Notes: a model not told the origin generated them from the sequence alone. Positions 23,601-38,600 are shown, counted from the stretch's first letter. The stretch: 64,000 bases of DNA from Opisthorchis felineus (GCA_004794785.1 SJOL01000633.1:276228-340227); one strand, 5' to 3'. Numbers and translations are program-made.

Positions 23601-26600
23601 TAGTTCGTAGCTGTTTTTTCAATGTATGACCTCAAAGTAAGTGGTGATCATACGCTATCAAAAGTTGTGTTCTTTGACATCAAAATTACTAGCTACGTGA
23701 ACACCACAGCTGTACCGTAAATGTAACATTTTCTGAGGCTATCATTCTGTTTATTTGCCAGCATAGACACAATGCACTACTCGGCGCGCTGAACCACCTC
23801 CTCGTGGTGCCGACGGGGTAGCCCAGACGTCAGTCTGGGTGGGCTAAGTGTTCAGCATCTCCAGACAGGGCTAACCACCCTGTTTGGTTCCAATCTGCTG
23901 GTTACTTTCGACAATGTACAGTACGAATTGCCTGACGCCTCCGCACCAGTTCCAACCAGTACACAGGAGAGGCTCATGGGGCTCGCGTGTGAGAAACGTG
24001 GCAAACGCCGCAAACCAGAAGCTTGCTTGGTAGGCCACGGTCGAGTTCATGTCCATGAAATTGTTGGCACGAACGTATAGCCCAGTTGGCGTGTGCTGAT
24101 TGTTCCCGCCTTTTCCGAAGAAGATTGGCCTGAGTCAACACCGTCAGCACGCATACCCCACCCAGCTTAGTGCAGATAAGCTTGACCGAGGGGAGAATTC
24201 GGGTGTCCGCTGGTCCCAACAAGAGTCAGAATCACCCTTGCGCCTGGTTAACAATCTGTATCCGTCTTGTGACACGCAAACCGCGCTGTTCGCGAGATTG
24301 GAGCAGTAGTTTCCTGGTAGATCGGCTATCAGCATCAAAACCAGGTTACGGGTGCTTAACTTGCAAGAACAACAGGACGAATCATCATCTCATGGCCCTG
24401 ACCAAACTATCGGTTAAATAACGGCCTACTCGTCAGAAGCTGATGACTGTAGCGTCTGGTTTAAACAAACCGTGGATTGCGCCGTGTCACTCTTGGAATC
24501 CCATGCTGACAGTTCGCTTGCTAGTGTTGACCTCCTGGCATTTGCCCGAGGGTTGCAGTCTGGCATCATGACACCGGAGCAAGTCCTGTCGCTTCTGGAC
24601 CTCCACGCCTCCAGGACATTTCCACACATCTGGAAAACTGTATCCCGACGCCGTCGTCAGTTAGCCCATCGGATTCCGGTCAACCGAAAGCAGATCCGCC
24701 GAGCCAACTACGCCGCCATCCAGACCCTATACCACCAAAGACGGAAAGATGCAGCGTCTGCTGTGCTCGATGGGTCATGGAAGGATTTATACAAAGGTAA
24801 CTGCGGCCTACCTCTGGACGCCGAGCAGTACTGGAAACAGGTGCTCTCAGCTCCAAAACACGTGGATAGCCGGCCAAGTCGCGTAGTAGTACCATCCGAT
24901 TGAAGCTTGATTGAGCCAATTACAGGAGAGGAAGTCGGTCGTACGATCCGTTTAATGGGCAATTCGTCCCCAGGCCTGGACAAGCTCACGCCCAGGATGC
25001 TCCGCCGGTTCAATGCTAACGCGCTTGCTGGGTATTTCAACTTACTCTTATTATCTGGGGGTTGTCCCCCACATCTGTGTCGTGCCCGTATTACTCTAGT
25101 TCCGAAGGTCCCAAATCCGACTTCACCGGATCAACTGAGACCGATCTCCGTGTCATCCATTCTTGTCCGATGCTTTCATAAGGTGCTTGCTGATCGCTGG
25201 AGTCGTAGATTGCAACTGCCCTCACTCCAGTTTGCATTTCTACATCGAGACGGTTGTTTGGAAGCTACATCGCTGTTACATGCCCTGCTTCGTCACTCTT
25301 CAGCGACTGCTTCTAACCTCAGCTTGGCGTTTGTTGATATCTCGAAAGCGTTTGATTCGGTTTCGCATGACACAATCGTCAGATCTGCCAAGGCATTTGG
25401 AGCACCGTCACCTCTAGTTCGATACATCGCACAGTCCTATGAGAATGCTGTAGCAGTTTTCCCCAATTCCGAGGTTCACTGCCACAGAGGTGTGAGGCAA
25501 GGAGATCCACTCTCTCCATTATTGTTCATCATGGCTATGGATGAGGTTCTTAGATTGTCGATGCCTCGACTAGGACACTAGTTCCATGGCACCTTAGTTG
25601 ATGGTTTTGCCTTTGCTGACGACTGGGTCGTTTGTGCAGAAAGTCAGACTCGCCTTAAAGAGAAGCTTGAAGTTGCTGCGATTGATTTAGGAAGAGCTGG
25701 TATGAAGATCAAAGCCCGAAAGACGAAAACAATGGTGATTTGTTGGGACAGGAAACATCGGACGACAGCGGTGTCAGTCGAACCTTTTTGGTTCGCCACG
25801 GAACTCATCAATCCTCTGGGTCCGACAGACACCGTGACATAGTTGGGCATCCCCTTTGCCTTCAAAGGGAAAGGGACTCAAAACGACCGACAGCAACGTC
25901 TCAAACCGCTTGACGACGTGACGCGTGCCTCCTTGAAGCCGCATCAAACAATGGATATCACAAGGAACTACCTGATATCGAGGATGACATATTCACTTGT
26001 GCTCGGCCAGGTCCATCAAAACACGCTCAAAAGGTTGGACAATCACATCAGGCAATGTATTCGTGGCTGTCTACGTCTACCGAAGGACACATCGATCACC
26101 TACATCCACGCCGATCAACAACATGGGGGAATTGGTATCCCAAGTATGAGTGCAACCATCCCGATGCAGCGGACAGCGCGTATGGGAAAGCTCCTGTCTA
26201 CCCAGTACCGAGTGCTACGCAGTGATCAGCGACTTCGCATTCGGTAAGGTTGTTTGGAATCTCAGCCTTCCGGTCCGAGTCCAACGTGCATGCGTACACA
26301 CCAAGGAAGCGCTGGTAGTTGATTGGGGTGGTAGTCTGTACAACAGCGTTGACGGTCGCGGATTACGAGAGTTAGTCGCTTCGCCTCCCTCGAATCGACG
26401 GCTTGTGTTTCCAGAACGAGTGTTTCCTCGGATATTTATCCGAGGTATCCAGCTCTGGTGCAACCTGCTTAGGACGAGAGTTAGAGGCGCCCGGCATGGT
26501 CATAGTGGCCAGACGATTTTCGGTCGAGGAAACGATGACCAACCGGAGAGTTTAGTGCATATTTTGCAGTCCTGTTGGATCACGCATGATGGTATAGGTG

Positions 26601-29600
26601 CTCGTCAAAATCGGGTTGCAAGGGTTGCCTGGGATACACCGTCTTCGAGGAGTTGAGAGCACCTATGTCTACGTCACTCATCAAGCCTGACCTGATCGCC
26701 GTTTGGGAGCGCCGAGCAACTGTGATAGACCTAAGCGTAGTCTCAGACAGGCACGGAGTAACTGTGTGGAATGAGAAGAAACAGAAGTATGGTGCTGATG
26801 ATTGTTCTCTCGCCATCATCTCAGCCCTACGTGCAATCGATTGTGATGTCGGCTTTTTGGTCCATCAAACAATGAGCACTTCTTATTGGGTGAGTTGCTT
26901 TCCCAGTCCACCAGGGCTGTTATTGGACTGGGACATCCTAATGTCATAGTCAGCGACTTGTGTTTGTTCGCCATTTTGGGCTCTCTACGAACTTATGGCA
27001 CTTTTATTCGTGGTACATGGCATTGAGTGTTCATTCTTGCCATTGACTTTCACACCTGACCCAGTATGACGGACACTTTGCGTCTGATATGTGAGTCTTG
27101 AATGTGTTAGCGCTTACTGTGCCTTGAAGAGCATTCGAGATTGTCTGTCCTCACTTCGGTTGTTGGCCTTTACAAGTGTGTTTCCATACCAATTATTCTT
27201 ATGCATGTTGGGAGTCATTTTGTCTGAGTGGAACAATTGGTGGCACGCTTTCGAATGGGAAGCTTCCCTCGCTTTAGCTAATATCCCCATATACACCCTT
27301 TCACATGTATCACTCGTGTTTATTTTTTTATGTTTTGGATCACGCTCTTCAAAAATAAACGATAATGAAAGCATCATAAACATGAAAACAGACAAGAGAG
27401 AATCGTGAGCAATCGAATGCTTGTCATGTAATTTAGTGGGTTTGCCGGGGCAACAGAGTAGCAGGCTATTTTCAAGTCTAGGATTTCCTGGGGCTTTCCG
27501 TAGGCATTCTTTATTTTGAAGGTTTGGTGCCCGTGCCTGAAACTGAACTGTAATTGTGCAATTTTACTCATCTGTCGGTCCACTCGATCAGGCACACGCA
27601 AGCAGAAGCCAGGACATTCTGCCGACGGCCATAGGCATGTGGACACACGCAAACTTGTCACATGACCAATAGTTGACGGAACAATGATCGATCAAACAGA
27701 GACCAAATGCAGCATGTTGTATGCGCGGGTGGGCATGGTCTTCGCTGTCAGAAGACCATGAACAAGCAAACTGGACTACCCATGAGTGTGACAATCACGT
27801 GACTTTACCAAGGCGAATATAAGCCCTGACTATTAGCGAAATACACTCATTTGCATATCAATTTGGTTTTCATGGGAGACCCAACTGAATCTTTTGTTTA
27901 TGCTGTCCCTTTAATATTCATTTGTTCATTGTGATGAGTTTCTGGAAAACACCACAAATCAAGTGAGTTTTGGGATCATTACCCAAATGACGATGCTTCA
28001 TTGCGTCATCACTCAATGATGCCCATCTTTACCAGCTTCAGCAAAATATCTATCTTAGCAGTGTAAGCAGGAACCGATGATGTGGATGAACAAACGAAAG
28101 CATACATTGTGAGATAGATGGCCTCCTCCTGCGTATCCATATCTGATTGAGTAGAATTCATTTTTTGTAGGGTACCATACAGAGCATACCAAATGACCAA
28201 TGCTTCAGCTCCTCAACCTTTCCGGGATTCCGAGTAAATCAATGTCACTCGATTGGTGCAGCAAAAGGGCTATGCATGCCAAAAATTCCATCATCTTAGT
28301 CGATAAATGGTCTATTGTTTTAGCGAACTTTGCCGTGAAGACTGAACTGTAGCATGTGAGAGGAAACATCCTTTTTAATGTCAGAAATCGTTAGAATAAT
28401 CTAGAAAAACAGCTCAGCCTTGCTATCACATCACCGTTTGTTTGGACAACATACCAAAGAAGATGCCGACGTAATGCAACCTACTCACTAGGCCGTTCAC
28501 CAATCTATCGATAAAATTGCACCGTCTGAATAGAGATGGATATTCCCCTAACAAATCCAGGGATAAAAATTATCTTTACTGAGCATACCAAACTGAATTT
28601 GATTACAAAACCCAGCTAAGGTGTCTACTTCTACATTGTATCGAAACTCTGTTTAGTAACCTGGTCATGAGGTACTGAAATCCCAGGTTGCATAAGAATT
28701 CGTCGTGGCTTCAGTCGCCTTTACCAACTGTTCACACTGAGTTGTGTTGCGTAACTTCCAAATGTTTGCTTATCCTGGTAATCATCCATGTTACAGATAT
28801 CTCTCCAGCTCTCTCGCTCTGTTTCACCTACCAGTTTAACGATGAGGAGAGCTCCACTGGTTGGCATTGTCAAACATCAAAAGGGGCGTCGTCCTCCTCA
28901 TAAGATAAGAAAGAATCAGACAGTACTTCGAAGACTTACAGCTGCAGACTGATGCAGCGAATTTGAGAATAATTGCATTGTTTGATAAGATGTAAAAAAA
29001 TTCGCTTCTGCCTGCGTCAAGTGATAAATATACTACAGTCATACTTGGTTAGTAGTGTGAGGAAATTTGGGAATTTTCAATGTAAGTGAAACGAAGCTAC
29101 AGCTGTTTCATCCTTACTGTGCACTTCACGAAACTCCACGGAGTCGCGAAGCCGCGACCTCCCAGCTAGTATTCTGAACACTCAACTATTCGGTCACAAG
29201 CGGCTGATCAGCAGTGTGAGTCACTCGTATCTAGACAGGATATGGCGTTACTCGTCTTTCAATCATCGAATCCACATCACGTGTTCGCGCATTGATTGAC
29301 TGGCTCCTCGAGTGACGACTTCTCAGATGGAAGTTTCACTCATTGGGTAAATTTCATTCCTCCTCTGAGCTGCTCATAGTCACATTCGGTTAAAAATACT
29401 GGATGATCATATCGGCGATCGATGGTGATACTTGGGGACGTGAAGTTGCCACTAGTTGCCAGTAAAATGTCCTGGCCAAAGTCCTGCGATTACTGCAACT
29501 GGTTGTTGAATTCATGCGCACGTACCGTTCAAACATCCACACACTTAGTGATTTTATCTGTTTACCGGTATGGTGAACCACAGACCGACCCTGCTATTTC

Positions 29601-32600
29601 CGCGAAAAACCAGACTAACGCATGTGGTATGTGGTGCTTAGGACGGTTGCTTCGATACCTCCTAGTCATGGAAAATGACTTTAGGTAGATCGGAAAGAAA
29701 GATTTGTGGAATTCGGCAGACGTCGTATCACAAACTTTAGTACAACGGTGGTACATTTCATTTCCCAGCGCTGGCACTAATGTATGACTTGAAATGATTT
29801 CCCGACCCTCAGGCATCAACTACAATGCTCTTTTTGTTCTCTCTCATAATGAAAAATCCATAGCCTGTAATTCACTCCTGTTCTGGGAAAATCGAACGCT
29901 ACTCGTTGATGTTTCTCCATCCTAGAAATTTGTATGGATATTTTAGGACATTTGCAGTGATCGAGGGCAGATGACGTGAAAGACTGGGCATTGCAATGTT
30001 GGACCAATTAACATTTGTTCTGAGACAGTCATATTTGTGATGTGACGTTTCTTAGACCATGAGACTTCCTGTCAACTAGGGCTTCCCATCCAGTTTATGC
30101 CGACACCCGCATTCACTCATCTCTCGGACTCCTTGATTCTTTCCATTGTTCTTTTAAAGTGGTGACTCAAATATGAGTCCTCATATGGTAGAAATGTTTG
30201 GTAGGAACTTTGCCCCATTTCAACGAAGACAAAATGGGTACAACTAAAACCGATGGTCGAAAGGGATCAACTCAGTCAGGTAGAGATGTGTGGTTCATCC
30301 CTTACTGACTATAAACGACTGTGAAGTTTCGCACAAATGCGAGATCGGTTGGCGGTCACTTCATCAAAATTCCGTTTTGCAAGCGTTTGGTTCCATCAAA
30401 TCTTCACAAAATTGAAGTAGAAGATAAGGTTGAAGGACACTCGGCGGACGAACTGGTTGTGGGTTGTCGAAGAGTTTCTACCAACCTTGTTCGTTGTGTA
30501 AATTCGAGAATAAGCACTGTTTTCTGGGTGACTCTTCAGGTATGACATTCATTTTACGAATTTCCCACCCAAACAGAGCCTTGAGTTGAAGATGCGGTCT
30601 ACAAATTATTTCCAGGGTGGTGCACAACAGAGTTTCTCCCAAGGATAGATTTACTTGTCCACTTATTAGAAATGCCGCACTCTCTTGATCGGTTAGAGTC
30701 ACCTAATGGCACGCATCTCAAAGCGGTTGGTTAAGTCAGCGCATGGTGACGTATTAAGTATTTTTTGAATCTTTTTTCATAAGGAAAACTACTCACAAGG
30801 TTTCGAAAAACTATTCGGGGACTGCGCCTACCCTATGAGCCCCAAGAAGGGCGAAACCGGTCAGTGGGCTGTCGAAGAGTTTTCAGCAACCTTGTGAGTA
30901 GTTTCCTTTATGAAAATATGCGGCGATATCTCGAATATCGTACCAACTGAAACATGAGACGGCCTCTGTGCAGCACATCCAGTTGAGGAACACCATAAAC
31001 GAGAGATTCACTTAAGTCTCCCGTGAAAACCAAACTGATTTGCAAATGAGTGTATTTGTTGAATATCTTTTGAATCGTTATATATTGGTTGGCCGGTTGT
31101 GAACTACGTCCAAGAGTATATTGGAAGATCACTACTTTAAACCGATTTGAATGGACGTTAATTTTGCGTATATTCCATCAATCGTAAGCACTTGACACCC
31201 ACGCTAACCAACGGAGATGTGTGAAAACCACTCGACATTGATCTGGTTTACCTTAGAGCTCAGTGATCTGTTTCGTCTGACGGAGCTTCTCTGTCGAAAG
31301 TGAGACACTGTTCACCAAAAGATCCACCGATTGCTTAAGAGAACTTTGTGAATCTTGACTCCTAACTTCTATCAAGCAACCTGTGGAATGAACACCAGCA
31401 ATGAACATATAGATTCCAGGTTAGTAGGATGGGCCAAAAGCATATTACTTATTCGGTATCAGTAGTACGGACAGTTGCAGTGAAAAGTTTGTTTTGCGTT
31501 AGACACAGCACAGCTATGCATCATACATGGATCGCACGACAAGGCAATTATATGATAGAATTCGAAGCACTATTCGGCTTAATAAACCCGAGGACTCAGA
31601 GGGCACAATTTCCGTTCAACTGCTATACGTCTGATCAATTTTAATCATAATATTATTTCAGCCGAATACTTTCAGGTGGTGTACAGAGCCTATGCAAATC
31701 ACTCGTGGGTGATCCGAAATCGGCGCTTGTTGATGCTGAGGCGATGTCCATCCGATTACCCGAACCTGACCTCTGTGCACAAAAGCAAATCGTACGGACA
31801 CTCAAACTGAACTGGTCGGTAACAACTGCATACTGGAACAGACCCCCGATTAGGTAATGATTGGCACTGACCCCTGTTCTCCAGCCTTTGCGTGTCAACT
31901 ATTAGCAGTTCACAGTCAGACGGTGAACTTTTAGATCTCTCTCTGTTTTAAGTGACCTAATCTCCCAGTTACTGTGCTCGTATACAGAAAGGTACTTGTA
32001 CGCTACTGAAAACGTGTAGGATGTAAGGCACCCTACAGCGTGCATCCCCGCTGACATTATTCCGAGTTACACATCATTGTATTCGGAGGTAGACAGACTT
32101 CGTTTTCTAGACACCATAGTTCCCGAAACCTGAGTGAATACTGTCGAGATTTGGTGCTCTGGTAACAGCCCTCCCAATTTGCTTAAAACCATTTTGTTAT
32201 CCCATTCTAACTAAGACATCATATTAGGCATATTGTGCCTGCCAGTTTGGCTAAAAATCCTTTCCTCTCTTCGGTCTAGACATCGCGTTGGCCATTTCGA
32301 GGATCAACATTGTTTTGACCGACCGAGGTAGCTTGATATTCTATCTTGTTATAGCCTTAACATGTGTCTATTTTTGTACACCATTAGGATGAATCGACCA
32401 AGTCATTATCTCATTCCTGCAGCATTCCACCGAATATAATCACGTGACAATCATCGCCGCTATTGCCAATAAGCTTAGCGAGGGTTTCGAAAAAAAAACC
32501 TGCCGGATAACTTCAGATCATAGACGCGTAAAGACGATGCACCAGATGTGGTTAACTAGCTTAACCGCAGACAGTCAAGGCTAAATCAGGTTACGCAAAA

Positions 32601-35600
32601 GCTTTGGTTTCACAAACTATGTCGCCCAAGTTAGGAAGCCTGTAGAGGTCCCGGAATAGGAGGGGGTATCGGTCAACACAAAGTTACATTGTACACAGAC
32701 TTTTTAAGCGATACCACAATTTGGTTTACTCAGTCCATCAGTGGTATTACGTTAGTTAGTCTATATAAGTCAACACTCAGTTCATTACGCAATGTTGTTT
32801 GATTCCGTTTTACGGGTAAGGCAACAGTAATCACGAACAGCCACACTATCCTGGCAGACAACCTATCCCAGATCTAAAATCGGAGATTTAGGTCGCAGGA
32901 CAGTCCACGGCACACACAAAATTATCATGATTAATGGTAACAAACTTCGCATTTTTTATTGCTTTAACAACACATCAAAGAAGACCGCGGATGATTTTGT
33001 TGTGTGCGGTGGAGTTTTTACCCAGGAGTTTAGGTGTTGTGATGTCAGCCCAGTAACACAGAATAAGCTCAAATATCCTGTTTCCAGTCAACTTCCATTT
33101 ACCCCACGATGCAGAACGCGGCTGCTGAGCAGACATAGCGCTGAAAATCCTTACCATTGAATATCACCGTTTGAACAACGACATTTTGAGTGATTAGTCA
33201 CCCCCTACCGTCAGCTTTTTGAGCACGCAATCAGTCGGTATCTCACAAGGAAATCAAAGTACAATCGCACCGCTCAAGAGCACAACAAGCTCATGCAATC
33301 CGCTATCAATGTAGTAAGTAACATTTTATTAGGTGTTACGGATTTCAAGATCAGTTACAATAACAGGGGAAACAAGGAGATTTGTATCGACCTCAGAAGC
33401 CGCAACTAAACCACCACGCAGCTAATCAATGGTGGTACTGCTCATTGACGTTTGCATCCAGACTTACTTCGAGTGCCGCAGTGTGGTATTGACAATTAGT
33501 GTTAACAATATCCCAGTTCGTCTCCAGCTTGAAGACCGTGTTGATATCATTGTGTTTCTCAAAAGAGAGACTGGCAACTCCGACTGTATACTGGACCCAG
33601 AGTGACTCTGGGGACAAGATGGGGTTGATTGGTGAAAACAGTTTTTCATTATGTTTCAATGGTTCAGCGGCTACGGCAGGACAGAGCTTGATCTCACGGA
33701 GATGGATTGAATCGGGAAAATGCAGCTATTCAGGAGGTCTACTTTCAACCCAAAGAGCAAAACACACGGCTCACGCCGTAGGAGCACATGTCTCGTGGTT
33801 CTATGGGAGACATTACACAAATCTGTTCTTCCTTATTTTTCGACGGACTAGGATGATGTGCGAAGGCAAAAGCCACATTGTGTCTCCTCCCCATCGCCTG
33901 ATCAGTGTTCGGGCGGAAAATGTACCTTATGGGGCATTACAAGTATATGAACAGGCTCCAGAAAGCCGGTGTTCAGCAACCAGCAGAATGCTCGGCATGA
34001 CAGTCAGGTAAGTCAACGATGCCATCCACAGTTTGCAGACCCTTCCACTGGTCCCAGTGCTGCAGTGGGCACCCATCCTTAACCAATAACTTTTCCAGTC
34101 GGTTTGTTCGTGCAGCCTGACTTGGCCGAACGTCCAAGTCACAGTGGGACCCAGAAGGCTCCTGGCTCCTAATACACGCGAAGTATGTTCTAGTCTACTC
34201 GTTTGTTGTTCATCACGAAGACAGGAATAGCCTTATGCCAGTACACTGTGCATAATGTGCTGAAGAATGTACCCACCATCTCGGTTTTTTAGACCAGCTT
34301 ATCGTTATAGGCGCCAATCCTCAAAAGACTGTAGAAGCGCCTCATTTAAGTTTTCGGTATTACGCAGAACTATCGATCAAGCCCATATCAACTGTGAAGA
34401 GGCTTCCTGGAGCATCACAAGACTAATTTGTTGGTATTCTTTACACTGCAACAGTTCAGTCAAGTTGCCCACTTTTCCAGGTGATGAACATTTGTTACTG
34501 AAGATTACTGATGAAATCTGGATCGTATCAACAGTTTCTCATCTGACATCTACTATCCATTCGGTGCTGCACAGTCGGTCATAAGTGCCCCTCAGTGGAG
34601 TAGCCTTGGCTCCACGCGTGTGGGGATCTAGTCTGTCGTTGCATCATAGGTCCTACTGGAATGCGCACTGCAGCCGTCACGGTCAAGACGATTCGAAGCC
34701 ACCGCAGGCTATCGCTCGATCTCAAGGGAATGTCACGCGGAAAAGTGCACCCACACCACTTGACTACAGACCGGTAGCTCAGCTGAGGCATAACCATGAT
34801 CTCAGCGAGTAAACGCAACAGCATCCACCTGTTGTCGGTAGAAACATCTGGTCGATTGGGTTAGGTTCCTCTCGTTGTTCGTGCGAAGCGAACCATCATA
34901 AATGATAGATTCGGCCTGTTTTGGCTGGGCCTCCTTCCAAAACCAAATTCATGGGCATCTGAGAGTATCTGTCGAACACACTACCTGTTTGTTATCAATA
35001 GGCAGCATGAGCCCCACAACGGCCGTTCACATTGTTCCCTCTTTAAAATTTAATGATAAAGGTAGATTGGGTATGTAAATACATTTTTATTCGCGGAAGA
35101 GCATCGGATCATGTCATATTCTGAAGCCTTCACCTCTCTGGAGCGGTCGCTTTTGGTCGGTCTTTGTACCTACTTACTTACTACATTTTACTATGTGTAC
35201 CATTCCCGGAGAGCACCTTTATTGATTTGACGAAATGTAGTGTCAGATCAAAACCGACCACCATGAGTGTAAAGAAAACTGCATATAACTGTTTGTCCAG
35301 TACAGATTACACCTTTCTAAAGCATTTGGTATCGGCAGTGCAGTTTTTCCCTTTTCAGGGCAATTCCTTTTTGCAAGCGATTTGGTCATCGAAGCGATTC
35401 CAGTGCGTAACTGTGTCCGGGGGAAGTCGAAACACCTGACGGGTTGGTTGCCGAGTTCAGCACTAGTGACTAGAATTCATTAGTGTCATGTTGTGAAATG
35501 CTACGTAGGTCCGTGAATCTACCAAAGAACAGGTTGTGCAACGCTTCTACGCTTCGTGACACATAACTGTATGGTCGAGAGACTGAACAATCTTACCCTC

Positions 35601-38600
35601 TTTTCCAGTCATCGTAATTCAACGTCGCTCCTCTGCAGTATCAGAATACAGCTTGGTTGTTGGTCTGTTCGCCGAGCTTGGCAGTTGGATTGTAAATCAC
35701 CAACAGAGGTGACATCGTCAGTGTGGGGTTGAATGGGTGAATTCCTCCTCTTCTGTCTGTGCTTATATAGCTTCTAAACAACATCTGGTAGCTCTGAAGG
35801 CGGTCTCGCGTAGTTTGATTGGTCCCCTGTGAATCTGTGTTGGTCTCAATCTCTTGTGTCCGGTTGGTTCGTTGGGCGCATTCAAGTCGACAGTTCTGTG
35901 TGTGATTCGGTCGTTTTATTCTTGCTTTGTGGTCTGAATTTGTTCCCTTGATTGGTTGATTCAGTGGTCTTCTGTTTTTAGTTGTTTTCTTCCTTTGATC
36001 CCATTAGTCCATTGGTTGTCGTTAGGTTTTTTGATTTCCCATGTGTAGTTCTTTTGCTCGTAACGGCTGATAGACTGGGTCAATGTCGATGTGTTTACTG
36101 ATCGACTTTCGTGTGGAGTACCACGCCTTGGCCAAATCTCGCTCCTGTTTTGTTCTTGTGTGAGCAAGTATTTGAACACTGTCCCAGTTGAACTTGTGTC
36201 CTTCTCTGTCCTCGTGGATTGAGACAAGTGACATTGGGTCATGTCTTCTGCTGGCAAGCTTGTGCTCGTGTATTCTGGTAGCAAGTTTTCTTCCAGTTTG
36301 GCCAACATAGTGTTTGTCGCAGTCGTTACACTTAAGTTTGTAGATCACTGCATCCAACCTCCCCTTTAGTTTCGAGAGAGTTCTTCTCAACGTGTTAGCA
36401 TGCTTGAAGGCGACTGTAATTCCATGTTGCCGTAAATGTCGTGCAGTCATCTCCGCGACGGCAGCGTAATCTTCCTCTGTTCTGGTTGTGTTGACAAGCA
36501 GCGCACCCAAGTTACCTATATTCCACAACATCGCCAATGTCAGAATACAGCGCAGAATAAGCCCCGCAGTCCGGAGTTAAATGACTCCACGATAAATCGA
36601 CCGGTGATTCCCATTCCAGTCGGCAGTATGTGAATACTCATTGTATCAATTTCTACTCTCACGGACTTGATAACAAAATGAAAACAGGCTAAAAGGGAAA
36701 GTAAACTATCAATCTGGACGTTAAAAAGGGACTAGGTAGGAAAACATGGGTTGTTGACAAGTTTGATATGAAGTGGCTACCCCAAGACTTCATCCGGTTG
36801 TGGTAGTCGACCGAACAGTGCTCACCGCAAAATTCACATGCTGTACAAAGACGACACAATTCGACTTTTCAGAGCTTCAATCAACATGGCTTCCTCACCT
36901 TCGTTTGATTCGAAATATGAAGTTTGCATGACTTTAAAAGTGCGCAGTGTCACTCATTAAGCAACTAACGTTTGTTTAGGGGGGAAATGGAAAAGGAATT
37001 TCAGATCAAAGTTGCTTGGTGTTAGTAGTCGGAAATTGTCGGGGTTGACTGAAGGACCGTCACAGTAGAGTAACAGAAGTATGCATCAGACGGGTGGTGT
37101 CCATTCTCACAACAAAGTGCTCTGACAACCAAGCCGCAAGCGGACTATTTTGACAGATAGCCCATATCGACTAGGACTATCATGGCATTCCAAACTCAAG
37201 GTTGTGAATCAAAATGCAAAAAGTCCTCACGGATTGGGCGGGAAGATGACCCTGTTGATCTGGCAAATATGGTGCTTCTGCGCGGTTCCACAGTCTCCTA
37301 AGGATATCTTGTAGTATGCGTTGCTGTTCGAAGTTCTGAGCGGTTCATTAGGCAACGCCGAACTGTCACATGAGCGAAATTTCGGATCTGATTCGTTGCA
37401 CTTGAACGTTCCGTCACATCATACTGGATGGAGTAAAACTGTCCTAACCAACAAAAGACAGCTGGGGCGCCTAGAGCAAGTTTTCACGATTACCTGGACA
37501 CATAACGGATGAATCTTTGCATACCACCCCGATGAAACAAACTCAACCCAAGAGAACCACCACAGCTGCTTTGTTACTGGTCATAGTTCTAGCTAGTATT
37601 GTGAGGTTAGCAGAGGTCTACATAGTTTGATGTTCACCGGGGATTCGATTAGCTTCCAGTAGGACTGCTGGTTGACCAGTTCGATTCATTATGATTTTGT
37701 CCTGGAAAGCGGCTTCGAAATTTCGGCCCTTTAACATTTAAGTTCGAGCTTCCAGAAAGGTAGTTAGCCGCATGTACGAGCTGGATAGAACTTGTTATTT
37801 ACTTCAGTTATTCAAAAAAGTTTTCCTAATCCAGCGCTTCTAAAGCTCTCGTAGGTCATCCTAACAATCGTACATTGCGGTAAAGATGATTTCCCACCTT
37901 CGGAAAAATATCAGAGTGAGCGATGTCGCCAAATCATTTTTTGTTGGCCGATGTTCCAGATTATGTACAGAGAGAGGCACTCGATAAGTGTCTGTTCAAC
38001 GGGATCTAATGAACGTTTGTCAAGCTTTACCAAACTTTTCTGAAATCACCCCCCTCGCGATCGGTCCCAATCTTCTTTCAAGGGATTGATAATGCTCGGT
38101 GAAAATCCAATCCAATCCAATCCCCTATGAGTTCCGCAAGCTTGTCTCCACGGTTTGCAGTAAAACAAAGCATTGGTGAACGAGCTGTCTAGGGAAAGCC
38201 CTTGTGCATTACAACCGAGTGAATTTGAGAAACCAACAAGCTGTTGCAACCTGTCACAGGATGATCAGCCAACCGGAGATACTCGTTGCAACGAACTTAC
38301 TAAAAGGTAGTCCAGCTTGTCCAACGAGGATGATATAGTGAGTGTGAAGAGATTCCAGCATTCAAAAATTACTCAGTGAACATACCAGATGGGGAAACTG
38401 TCTCAAATGACTTACCGCCATCAGCGTAGGTTTCTACACCGAAACTAGGAAATCCATTCTCGAATTCCCCCTCGAAACGTCCAATTGAGTTCTCCTTACA
38501 TTTGACTCCCATAGAGATAAAGTCGTCCACAAATTTTCCCATAATCACCCAATCTTCACGAGTGAAGATACCATGACCGTTCCGACGATTGTTAGCCCAT

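Larger units (their letters stand above)
23781..26952 (+). mobile_element. R2-clade non-LTR retrotransposon, decayed
   Basis: From the 5' HDV-like fold to the end of the endonuclease domain. The 3' end is not defined; no poly(A) tail was noticed. The insertion lies in junctophilin intron 1, antisense to it, and not in ribosomal DNA, the usual target of R2. Region 23860-24470 is 5' leader or decayed N-terminal coding sequence; no zinc finger was recognised in it. Confidence 0.8.

Noticed and set aside
24436..24450. CTGATGA within the R2-like element as a hammerhead
   Set aside because: No stem II or GAAA follows; it is a chance heptamer.
33426..34011. A 170-codon plus-strand ORF and its minus-strand overlap
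   Set aside because: No recognisable domain or repeat; composition is not clearly coding.
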